Shown: positions 7,450 to 15,239 of the stretch, piece by piece
Layout: each line of letters starts with the position of its first letter
How positions within the stretch are numbered: position 1 is the stretch's first letter
From: Bacillus sp. FJAT-42315
Lineage (GTDB): Bacteria; Bacillota; Bacilli; Bacillales; Domibacillaceae
Direction of reading: 5' to 3'
Assembly: GCF_002797375.1 (NCBI RefSeq)
Contig: NZ_KZ454941.1
Coordinates: 355,135 to 398,505 of the forward strand
DNA: 43,371 nucleotides
Notes under the pieces: model-generated
Database searches by the model: none
Told to the model about the DNA's origin: nothing
Seen by the model: the letters and a program-made list of their open reading frames with translations, nothing else
Program-made: the position numbers and the translations under genes

Positions 7450-7622
7450 GTCTAGCTGACGAAAAAGAATTAACGATTGCCTCTCTTCTTTACTATCATG
7501 TTTATGACGAGGAACTACCTAATCGATCTTATAGTAAGCAGGATATTGAATATATTATCCAAAAGCTTCAACAAACTATTGAAACTGGAAGAGATGAACT
7601 TATCTCCTCCAATATACATTAA
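7440..7622 (+). other. -1-frame continuation of the preceding gene
   Basis: From GAA at 7440 the -1 frame reads EQLSLADEKELTIASLLYYH and continues to TAA at 7620-7622, with no start codon or ribosome site of its own. It ends right at the terminator, as the real 3' end of a gene would. The junction contains A-AAA-AAG in zero-frame register, the slippery heptamer of E. coli dnaX. No internal Shine-Dalgarno or strong downstream hairpin is evident, so an ordinary indel is at least as likely as programmed shifting. Confidence 0.5.
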
Positions 7623-7657
7623 AGAGCCGCTCCATTAATCGGAGTGGCTCTTATTTT
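7622..7657. terminator. Bidirectional terminator between convergent genes
   Basis: A twelve-bp stem, AAGAGCCGCTCC with GGAGTGGCTCTT, loop ATTAATC, T-rich on the plus side and a TTT-flanked start on the minus side. Confidence 0.8.
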
Positions 7658-7662
7658 TAGTT

Positions 7663-8094
7663 CTATTCTTTCACAGCAGGGGTGTTGCGCCGACGCTGAA
7701 TCGAGTGGTTGAAAGCTTCGATTAAAACATCGCCCTCTAGCCCCTCTTTTACTAATTTTCCTAATACTTGTTTCGCATATTCATTTCGCATTTTTTGGAG
7801 TTTTCCTTCAAGGAGGATATTGATGCCATTTTCGAGTATTTTCATGTCTCTCATTTCGGCTGTAAAGATCGCTGGGTCGTTGTTCGGATGGGAAATTAGT
7901 ACTTGTACGTTCAGTTCATCTTCTCGTTTTTGATAATCGGAGAATACTTCTTCATAGTCTTTACTCACAAATAATTCAATTAACCATGTACGTTTTTCAT
8001 CTTCTTTGTTGATGATTAAGCCGTCGATGAGCTTAATTTCGTGTAACTGCGTACAATCATTTACAAAAAATCCTGCTATTTTAAAGGTTTTCAT
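7663..8094 (-). CDS. ywpF: YwpF-like family protein
   Basis: A 143-residue cytosolic protein matching the YwpF-like family: MKTFKIAGFFV start, then IDGLIINKEDEKRTWLIELF, and a helical C-terminus with KLVKEGLEGDVLIEAFNHSI. No biochemical role is established for the family. An AAAGGAG ribosome site lies about 11 bases upstream of the ATG. The gene is divergent from ssb, as ywpF is near ssbB in B. subtilis. Confidence 0.8.
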   Translation of the reverse strand: MKTFKIAGFFVNDCTQLHEIKLIDGLIINKEDEKRTWLIELFVSKDYEEVFSDYQKREDELNVQVLISHPNNDPAIFTAEMRDMKILENGINILLEGKLQKMRNEYAKQVLGKLVKEGLEGDVLIEAFNHSIQRRRNTPAVKE

Positions 8095-8347
8095 GAAAGG
8101 TGTAGCTCCTTTCCATTTTTAATCAAATTATATCATGTTCCTATCCATAACCAAACAAACGAGAAGATTTCTAAAAAATGAAAAATCAATGATTTCCTAC
8201 GTTTACTATAGAGAAACAGTTAGTTTATGAGTCGAAAGAGCGTTTAGGTGCTGGAAATACGGTGGTAAATAGCTAATATCCCAAGTTTACTTCATATGAG
8301 ACTTCAGAGTATGATAAAGCCATCTTAGGAGAAGGGAGGGAGCAACC

Positions 8348-8716
8348 ATTATTAATCAGGTAACACTTGTTGGTCGATTGACAAAGGATCCCGAGGTACG
8401 CTTTACGGCAGATGGTAGAACTTTGTTAAACATGACGGTGGCCGTTAATCGTCCATACCGAAATCAAGAGGGGCTATCCCAGACTGATTTTATTTACTGC
8501 ACTGTTTGGAATAAATCCGCTGAGAATACGGCTAAGTATTGTCGGAAAGGTTCGCTCGTTGGCGTGCTTGGTATGATTCAAACGCGCACATATGACGATA
8601 AAGATGGCAAGCGAACATATGTGACAGAAGTGATAGTGAACACGATCCGTTTCTTAGACAAAAAGCGAAATGATTCAACAGAGTCTGATATGTTACCGAT
8701 TTTGACGATACCATAA
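8348..8716 (+). CDS. ssb: Single-stranded DNA-binding protein, apparent ATT start
   Basis: A 122-residue SSB with an OB fold: (M)INQVTLVGRLTKDPEVRFTA, then NMTVAVNRPYRN, TDFIYCTVWNKSAENTAKYC, KGSLVGVLGMIQTRTYDD. It binds single-stranded DNA; by length and position it corresponds to SsbB, the competence-linked paralogue, lacking the long acidic tail of SsbA. The first conserved strand is encoded only if translation starts at ATT 8348, seven bases after AGGGAGGG. No ATG, GTG or TTG lies between the in-frame stop at 8315 and TTG 8378, and TTG 8378 would delete strand one. A short coiled-coil gene follows after 14 bases. Confidence 0.85.
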   Translation: MINQVTLVGRLTKDPEVRFTADGRTLLNMTVAVNRPYRNQEGLSQTDFIYCTVWNKSAENTAKYCRKGSLVGVLGMIQTRTYDDKDGKRTYVTEVIVNTIRFLDKKRNDSTESDMLPILTIP

Positions 8717-8730
8717 AGGGAGAAAAGAAG

Positions 8731-8889
8731 ATGCCGCAATCTGAACGGACCTATGAGAGAAGCTTGGAAGAAATGACATATTGCCTCGGTAAAGCTCTAG
8801 TAAAAATCCGCGAATTAGAAGAAAGAGTTGCTAAATTAGAACAACTAGACCTCGAAGAACAGCCACAAAATCGATCCATTCTATGTTAA
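8731..8889 (+). CDS. Small coiled-coil protein
   Basis: A 52-residue protein starting MPQSERTYERSLEEMTY and containing a heptad-like stretch KIRELEERVAKLEQLDLEEQ. A purine-rich AAGGGAGAAAAGAAG precedes the ATG, and it follows ssb within 14 bases, so the two are probably cotranscribed. I do not recognise the family. A role with SSB is only a guess from position. Confidence 0.6.
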   Translation: MPQSERTYERSLEEMTYCLGKALVKIRELEERVAKLEQLDLEEQPQNRSILC

Positions 8890-8969
8890 TAAACGATTAC
8901 GAATCTCCTCATATAAAGCTGAAAAGCTCTGCGCAACAAAACAGAACCTCCATTGCCGCCTCAAATATA

Positions 8970-9001
8970 ATAGCCGGTTCTTCTCCTCAAGAACCGGCTA
9001 T
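8970..9001. terminator. Strong hairpin between convergent transcripts
   Basis: A perfect 13-bp stem, ATAGCCGGTTCTT with AAGAACCGGCTAT, loop CTCCTC. There is no good T-run on either side, but it sits exactly between the ssb operon and the helicase gene. Confidence 0.7.
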
Positions 9002-9004
9002 CTA

Positions 9005-11797
9005 TTATGTTAATGTTAATAGAGCTTGTAAATCTTGATCGGATAATTCGGTAATCCATTGATCGCTGCTAATGATTTCGTCGTTTAACGCCTGCTTCTT
9101 TTCAAGCATACCATCGATTTTTTCCTCTAGCGTTCCTGTTGTAATCATTTTATGCACATGAACAAAGCGATTTTGTCCAATTCGATAGGCACGGTCCGTC
9201 GCTTGATTTTCCACGGCAGGGTTCCACCAACGATCATAATGAATGACATGATTTGCCGCCGTTAAATTCAACCCGGTGCCTCCTGCTTTTAACGAAAGTA
9301 AAAAGATAGGGAACTCGCCTTCTTGAAATTTCCTCACTAGCTGATCACGTTGATCCTTAGAAGTACTTCCATTTAAAAATGGGACAGAGAAACCGAAGCG
9401 CTTTTCAATTTCTTGCTGAATCATTTCTCCCATTCCAATATATTGAGTGAAGATTAAACATGCTTCTTTCCGTTCGATAATGTTTTCGATCAGCTCCATC
9501 AGCTTATTCATTTTCTCTGAACGTTCAACGATATGATTCGGCACTTCCTCTTTTAAGTATAATGCCGGATGATTACATAGCTGTTTAATTTTATTTAACA
9601 TTTGCAAGATCAACCCGCGCCGTTCAAAGGCCGATAGCTTGCTAATTTGCTCCATCGTTTCATTGACGAGCTGCTCATACAGCACCGCTTGTTCCACTGT
9701 TAATGGACAATATTCCTTCTGTTCTAGCTTATCCGGTAAATTTAGTTCCACCTCTGGGTCCGTTTTCGTCCGGCGCAGTAAAAATGGGCGGATTTTCGAT
9801 TGCAACATACTTACTTTTTCTTTGTTGCTATCCTTTTCAATTGGCACAATATAGTTTTTCTGAAATTGCTGTAAGCTGTTCAAGTAGCCGTGATTCGTAA
9901 AGTCAAAGATTGTCCACAGTTCTGATAAGCGATTTTCCATCGGTGTTCCTGTTAAGGCGATATGGTGCTTCCCTTTCAACTTCCGAATCGCTTTCGACTG
10001 TTTTGTATGGGCATTTTTGATATTTTGTGCTTCGTCTAAGGCGACGGTGCTCCATTCAATCGACGAGAGGGTGTCAAAATCAAGATGAGACAGCCCATAA
10101 GAGGTTAACACGACGTCAACATCGTGAGCGGCCGCTTGAAACGCCTCTTCTTGCTCGCGATTGCCTCCGTAATGCAACATCACACGCAAGTCAGGAGCAA
10201 ATCGTTCTAATTCCTTTTGCCAGTTGCCGAGTACGGATGTAGGACAAATGATTAAAGCGGGTGCCTCCGCTTGTTCTTGATCCTTAACATGAAGCAAGTA
10301 TGAAATCAGCTGAATTGTTTTACCGAGTCCCATATCGTCTGCTAAGCAAGCGCCGAAGCCACAGGAGCGGAGAAACAGTAGCCAGCTCATCCCTAATTGT
10401 TGATACGGACGAAGCTCAGCGTTGAGCTTGACTGGGGCTGATTCAAGCGGAATCGTTGATACGTCCTTTAACTGGGCGATCATCTTTTTGAACGAACGAT
10501 TTAAATCGATTTGAATTTGCGCGAAGAGACGTGGATCAACGAAATCGTCCGTTGGTGTTTCTTCCTCAGGTACTAACTCTTGCTCAAGTAAATCTTGTAA
10601 GCGCAAGCCTTCCTTCTTCGCCTTCCGCATTAGTCCTTGAATCTTCCGTACCATTTCTGGGTCAAGCTGAATCCATTCGCCGTTCACTTTCACCAACCGA
10701 CGATTCTCTTCTGTGAGCTTTGCAAATTCATCTTCAGATAATTCTGCGCCATTCATTGATAAGCGCCAGTTGAAATCGACAATAGCTTGCAATCCAACGA
10801 AGGAAGGGCGATGGCTTGCGCTTTGCGCCGACACCTTTGCAGATAACGACAGCGAGGCTTTACGAATTGATTCCCACCAAGAAGGTAGCAATATATGAAC
10901 ACCAAGCTGCATTAATTTTTCACTTGCTTCCGTCAGAAATAAAAAAGCCACTTCCTCCGATAGCCGTGTTCGTAGCTCTCCATGTTCTTCAAGCCAAGGA
11001 AAGACTCGTAGCCAGCGAGCTGTCTCTTCATCCACTTCTGTTAAAAAAGGCGTCCACGTTTTCGGTATTCTCCCTTTGAGAGGGTAGATTTTCTGCTCTT
11101 TCTTTTTATGAATGAGCACCGTTTCAAGCGTCCAATCCTCTCCATCCTCTGCAGGTTCTGTTAATCGAAGACCGATATGGAAAGGAGTGTCGCTTTCTTC
11201 CTTGCCGATCCACTCACGAAATCGAGCTTTGTCAAAATAGCGATTCAATTCATCAGCCGTTAACGCAGTCGTTGCCAGTTGATGAAGGAGTTGCCGATTC
11301 GTCATACTTTCGAATACCTCTTCGGCACAGTGTTGGAATAGCGTCGTCACCAGCTCACGGTTGCTCACATCTAACACATGCTCATCCCAAAAGGTAGCGG
11401 AGAATTCATCCCAAACGGCATCGGGCACTTGCCAAGTGATCTCTTCTTCTTTAAATTCAGGGAAAAATTCCCCGTCGATGATCGTTTCATATAAGACAGG
11501 GGCAGCGGCTAAGCTAAAATGACCAAGCTCGTTCCACTCCCAATGAATGAAGCGATTAAATTGTTCGCTTTGAAATAAAGTAACCCAGTGCCAAGGTGAA
11601 AGTAATACACCATGCTTACCTTCATAGACAGCGTGAGGCAAACGCGAGCCGTAGAAGCTTTCATCATGTCGCAAAAATAGCTGCTTTACCCATCGTTCAG
11701 GGGGGATGTTCTGACTGGATTCATTTTCTGCATAGAGAAAGAACTGTTTATTTTCTGTCAAGGTCATATGGATCATCATTGTTCTTGTTTTAAACAT
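9005..11797 (-). CDS. ywqA: SNF2-family DEAD/DEAH helicase, YwqA-like
   Basis: A 930-residue Swi2/Snf2 ATPase. A long N-terminal region (about 1-450) of the bacterial SNF2-associated type precedes the motor. Walker A is LADDMGLGKTIQ near 487, Walker B is DEAQ near 584, LTGTPMENRLSELW follows, and the C-terminal lobe has motif VI ATDRAYRIGQ near 865. Such enzymes translocate on double-stranded DNA and remodel protein-DNA complexes; the role of the YwqA group is not settled. ATG 11797 overlaps the stop of the upstream SWIM gene by 8 nt, implying translational coupling. Confidence 0.88.
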   Translation of the reverse strand: MFKTRTMMIHMTLTENKQFFLYAENESSQNIPPERWVKQLFLRHDESFYGSRLPHAVYEGKHGVLLSPWHWVTLFQSEQFNRFIHWEWNELGHFSLAAAPVLYETIIDGEFFPEFKEEEITWQVPDAVWDEFSATFWDEHVLDVSNRELVTTLFQHCAEEVFESMTNRQLLHQLATTALTADELNRYFDKARFREWIGKEESDTPFHIGLRLTEPAEDGEDWTLETVLIHKKKEQKIYPLKGRIPKTWTPFLTEVDEETARWLRVFPWLEEHGELRTRLSEEVAFLFLTEASEKLMQLGVHILLPSWWESIRKASLSLSAKVSAQSASHRPSFVGLQAIVDFNWRLSMNGAELSEDEFAKLTEENRRLVKVNGEWIQLDPEMVRKIQGLMRKAKKEGLRLQDLLEQELVPEEETPTDDFVDPRLFAQIQIDLNRSFKKMIAQLKDVSTIPLESAPVKLNAELRPYQQLGMSWLLFLRSCGFGACLADDMGLGKTIQLISYLLHVKDQEQAEAPALIICPTSVLGNWQKELERFAPDLRVMLHYGGNREQEEAFQAAAHDVDVVLTSYGLSHLDFDTLSSIEWSTVALDEAQNIKNAHTKQSKAIRKLKGKHHIALTGTPMENRLSELWTIFDFTNHGYLNSLQQFQKNYIVPIEKDSNKEKVSMLQSKIRPFLLRRTKTDPEVELNLPDKLEQKEYCPLTVEQAVLYEQLVNETMEQISKLSAFERRGLILQMLNKIKQLCNHPALYLKEEVPNHIVERSEKMNKLMELIENIIERKEACLIFTQYIGMGEMIQQEIEKRFGFSVPFLNGSTSKDQRDQLVRKFQEGEFPIFLLSLKAGGTGLNLTAANHVIHYDRWWNPAVENQATDRAYRIGQNRFVHVHKMITTGTLEEKIDGMLEKKQALNDEIISSDQWITELSDQDLQALLTLT

Positions 11798-13415
11798 CGA
11801 TCAGCTTACCCTTTCTGCACTCTTCTTGAAACGCTCGCAAACGCTTCGTTTCTTCTAGTAGTGCCGTTACATATTGTTCCCAGCGGTCGGTGCGCTTTAA
11901 CTTTTTGTATAGTGTGCGCAGTCTTTTTAAATAGCGGACCGCTTTTTTATAGCTATCTCGGTTGCGTTGGCTCACTAATAAATCAATTCCATGATGATAT
12001 AGTGGAAGCACTTCTTGTGGAGATGATTTTTGCGCCTCTTTTAAACCTACACGATCTAGCTCAATTAAATCGTAACCGACCCATGATTGCAGCTCGACCC
12101 ATTCTTGAATTTGGTCCATAGTTAATAAATACATACTTAAATCAGAATAACTATATGGAAGCATTCGCTCCAGTAAGCTTCGATAAAGTAGAGGTTCTTT
12201 TGTCATTAGCCATTCTCGGTCACAATAAGTGAGTAGCCAATTGACAAACCGTCGGCAATGAAAGCTATCTCCGAGTTGTTGTAAATAAGGTTCTAGTTTT
12301 TGCTCGAGCAATGTTAACACTACACGCGCTTTTTCATACTGCTTGACAGAAAAAACATCATGTAACCAAAACATATAATATTCAAGTGCATCTTTCTCAA
12401 GCTCATTCGCTACTTTTACAAATAATTCAAGCTGATTTGCTAGCAACAGTTGGTGTAAATAAGCGATCGAAAGAGCTACATCTTTCGGTTGTCTAGGCAA
12501 TTGCTCCAGCCGTAACCGTTCCTCTTTCCGCCACGCCTCTCGTTTGAACAAATCATTCCATAAATAGCGATAAAGGTCGATTCGTTGCTCCTCAAATACA
12601 TGCCACTTGGGTGAAATGATGTTGGTTGTTTCTTGCTGTAAATAATGAATATAATCGTCAAATTCAAAAGGGAGGGCGTGGACACTCATGCTTGCGGCAG
12701 CATCCGCAGCTTCCTCCACTAAATAGTATAAAAAGGAGGACCCCGACCGTTGCCATACTTCTGGAGAGATAGTTGAATCATTAAATAGCTTCATCATGTA
12801 AGTCAACAGACCAACATTAACATATAACTCGTATAGTGGCTGCCATTCTCGCTTCGACGGCTTTTGCTTTAACAGCGTTTCAAGCACTTGTCTTCCTTCA
12901 AACTCGAGCGCATAAGGATTAGCTTGAATCACATCAAATGCCAGCTGTTTTTGAGCTGTTCGATGGACGGTTGTCATCCAAGCTTTTGGCCCATCTTCCG
13001 CTGTTACTCGTTGACTTAATAGATCGCTCGCCCGCATGACCCCAGGAATATCCGTTAACTCGGCCTTTGAAGAGAGCCAATCCTCCAACCATTTTTCCGC
13101 TACATTTGGATCTTGATATGTTTGAAAGAAAAGGGCAATTTGATGAGAACACCAAGATTCCTGAGAGCAAGAACAAGTACTAAAGGAGGGAAAATCAAGA
13201 TCAATTCCTACTTCATACGTTTCTGTATATGTCCAAACAGAACCAGATATTAGCGTTTCATTAACTGTTTTCACCTGGGCATTCTCATTTTCCAGTAACT
13301 CCAAGCTTTTGTTTACGACTGCTCGATCCTTGGGCAGTGCTGGACTAAGTTCTAATTTCAATTCTGAACCGAAAGCATCCAATTGTTCCTTCAGTGCTTC
13401 ACTGTTTGCATGCAT
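11790..13415 (-). CDS. ywqB: SWIM zinc-finger protein, YwqB-like
   Basis: A 541-residue protein with a SWIM finger CSCSQESWCSH (CxCx5CxH) near residue 80, followed by a long, Leu-rich, helical region with Tyr-Leu-Leu repeats resembling TPR-like helices. SWIM domains are predicted DNA or protein binders and are often encoded beside SNF2 ATPases. The start is ATG 13415 with GGAGG seven bases upstream; an in-frame ATG at 13463 has no site. It is the first gene of a two-gene unit with the helicase, and the two likely act together. Confidence 0.85.
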   Translation of the reverse strand: MHANSEALKEQLDAFGSELKLELSPALPKDRAVVNKSLELLENENAQVKTVNETLISGSVWTYTETYEVGIDLDFPSFSTCSCSQESWCSHQIALFFQTYQDPNVAEKWLEDWLSSKAELTDIPGVMRASDLLSQRVTAEDGPKAWMTTVHRTAQKQLAFDVIQANPYALEFEGRQVLETLLKQKPSKREWQPLYELYVNVGLLTYMMKLFNDSTISPEVWQRSGSSFLYYLVEEAADAAASMSVHALPFEFDDYIHYLQQETTNIISPKWHVFEEQRIDLYRYLWNDLFKREAWRKEERLRLEQLPRQPKDVALSIAYLHQLLLANQLELFVKVANELEKDALEYYMFWLHDVFSVKQYEKARVVLTLLEQKLEPYLQQLGDSFHCRRFVNWLLTYCDREWLMTKEPLLYRSLLERMLPYSYSDLSMYLLTMDQIQEWVELQSWVGYDLIELDRVGLKEAQKSSPQEVLPLYHHGIDLLVSQRNRDSYKKAVRYLKRLRTLYKKLKRTDRWEQYVTALLEETKRLRAFQEECRKGKLIDV

Positions 13416-13544
13416 AGATAGGCCTCCGTTCGTATTTACTCGTATCCCCTCATTATAGAACAAATCATTTAAATAAAAAATGTGAATCGCATAAAAGCGA
13501 GAATAGCTTCGAAATTTCAGTTATTTCTAAACATTTCACTACCG

Positions 13545-13573
13545 TTACAATTATTAAATTTCTTTGGTAATAC
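13545..13573 (+). promoter_or_regulatory. Possible sigma-A promoter for the amidase gene
   Basis: TTACAA (13545-13550), 17 bases, TAATAC (13568-13573), about 125 bases before the GTG start. The match is moderate and other placements are possible. Confidence 0.3.
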
Positions 13574-13696
13574 AACCCATAAACTATTGGTTTGATCATA
13601 TTGCTCCATGTAATGTTAATAATAGCTTCATAGAAAGGGATTTGCTTTTAAAGCAGATATGTTAGAATGAAGGCAAATAAGAAGGGAGGTAGGAGT

Positions 13697-15139
13697 GTGA
13701 AGAGAAGGGCTTTTTTAGTATTTTTGTCGTTTCTTTTAGTCATTCCTATGTTAGGTGTAAAAACCACAGCATTTGCTAGTACTTTCGTAGATGTACCAAG
13801 CTCATACAGAGCAGCGAAAGAGATTAATTATTTAGCTCAAGGGGGCATTGCACAAGGCGCTAGTAGTAAATTTAATCCGAATCAAACCGTTACTCGGGCA
13901 GAAGCAGTAACCTTCATTGGCCGCGCGTTGCAATTAAACGGTACACAAAGGGCAACAAGCTTTAACGACGTTGGTTCAAGTATGTTTGCATCTGGTTATA
14001 TCCAATCAGCTGTCGATAAAGGCATCGTTTCAGGATATGGTAATGGTAAATTTGAACCAAATCGAGTAGTCAATCGTGGCGAAATGGCGATCATGATCAG
14101 TAAGGCATTTGGATACTCGTTTAATGGTACTAGTGGTGGAGCAGCTCAGGCTCTTATGTCTAGAGGCATTGCTCAAGGCTTAGCTGACGGGTCTTTTGGT
14201 GTGTCTAAACAGATTATTCGTGCTGATTTCTCGGTCTTTTTAGCAAGAGCGATTAATGTAGATTTTCGAGTAAATCCGAGTGCAATCGACTTTTCTCAAA
14301 ATTTGACTGTAAACACAGATAACCTCAATGTTAGAACAGGTCCGAATGTAGCTTATACAAAAGTTAGCTCATTGAACAAAGGATTAGCTGTACAAGGTGC
14401 TTATTCAGTAGGAGCATGGTATTACATAAAAGCAGGTTCTATTAAAGGTTTTGTACATGGCAATTATTTAGATGGAAAAGGGGACTCGGGAGGGGCAACG
14501 AACCCAGATCCGAAACCAGAACCACCAACAGGTAATTACGATCCGCGAATTAAAGACCAAGTGATCGTGTTAGACCCTGGTCACGGCGGACATGACCCAG
14601 GTTCGAGCGGGTTTGGCGTTAGCGAAAAAGAAGTTCTTCTAGCAACTAGTCTCAAGGTGAACGACATTTTCAAGAAATCACCTTTTCAAGTGAAAATGAC
14701 TCGTTCAACAGATAAATACGTGTCTCTAAGTAATCGAGTAAGCTATGCGCAAGCGGTAAAAGGGAACATATTTGTCAGCATCCATGCCAATGCGTTTAAT
14801 GGATCAGCAAATGGAACAGAAACATACTATTATTCTTCTAGAACCAATCCACATACAGCAGATAGTAAATTGCTAGCAACGAAGATTCAAAAACGTCTAA
14901 TCGCTGCGTGGAACTTACAGGACCGCGGCGTCAAATCAAAGAGTCTACACGTGCTTCGTGAAAATACGATGCCAGCGACTTTATTAGAGTTAGGCTTCAT
15001 TGACAACAAGAACGACAACGCTAAGCTGACATCAGCTTACTGGCAACAAGCAGCGGCGAAAGCTATTTATTATGGAGTGTTAGATTACTATAAAGCAAAA
15101 GGATACAACGTAGACTCGTTATATTCTGTCGCAAAATAG
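13697..15139 (+). CDS. SLH-anchored N-acetylmuramoyl-L-alanine amidase
   Basis: A 480-residue secreted autolysin: signal peptide (MKRRAFLVFLSFLLVIPML...AFA, cut near residue 28), three SLH domains (about 30-190), an SH3-like wall-binding domain (LNVRTGPNVAYTKVSSL, about 205-260), a Pro-rich linker, and an Amidase_3 domain (about 285-475). Zinc and catalytic residues are visible in VLDPGHGGHDPG, SEKEVLLA, SIHANA and LLELGFID. It should cut the bond between MurNAc and the stem peptide while held on pyruvylated wall polymer. GTG 13697 has GGGAGGT seven bases upstream; ATG 13667 precedes that site. Confidence 0.9.
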   Translation: MKRRAFLVFLSFLLVIPMLGVKTTAFASTFVDVPSSYRAAKEINYLAQGGIAQGASSKFNPNQTVTRAEAVTFIGRALQLNGTQRATSFNDVGSSMFASGYIQSAVDKGIVSGYGNGKFEPNRVVNRGEMAIMISKAFGYSFNGTSGGAAQALMSRGIAQGLADGSFGVSKQIIRADFSVFLARAINVDFRVNPSAIDFSQNLTVNTDNLNVRTGPNVAYTKVSSLNKGLAVQGAYSVGAWYYIKAGSIKGFVHGNYLDGKGDSGGATNPDPKPEPPTGNYDPRIKDQVIVLDPGHGGHDPGSSGFGVSEKEVLLATSLKVNDIFKKSPFQVKMTRSTDKYVSLSNRVSYAQAVKGNIFVSIHANAFNGSANGTETYYYSSRTNPHTADSKLLATKIQKRLIAAWNLQDRGVKSKSLHVLRENTMPATLLELGFIDNKNDNAKLTSAYWQQAAAKAIYYGVLDYYKAKGYNVDSLYSVAK

Positions 15140-15183
15140 TAAAGAAAATAAAATAGAATAATAATCGCATTCACGTTAGAATG

Positions 15184-15218
15184 AAAGGGAGGCTTTAATA
15201 GCCTTCCTTTTATTTTTT
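15184..15218 (+). terminator. Terminator after the amidase gene
   Basis: AAAGGGAGGC pairs with GCCTTCCTTT (one G-T pair), loop TTTAATA, then TATTTTTT. Confidence 0.85.
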
Positions 15219-15239
15219 ACAAAAAGAGAGGTGAATGTT

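Noticed and set aside
8160-8340. ComK boxes upstream of ssb
   Set aside because: A/T-tracts are present but no pair of AAAA-N5-TTTT boxes at proper spacing was found.
10027-11079. Plus-strand frames opposite the SNF2 helicase gene
   Set aside because: They are shadows of a well-supported 930-residue gene and have no ribosome sites.
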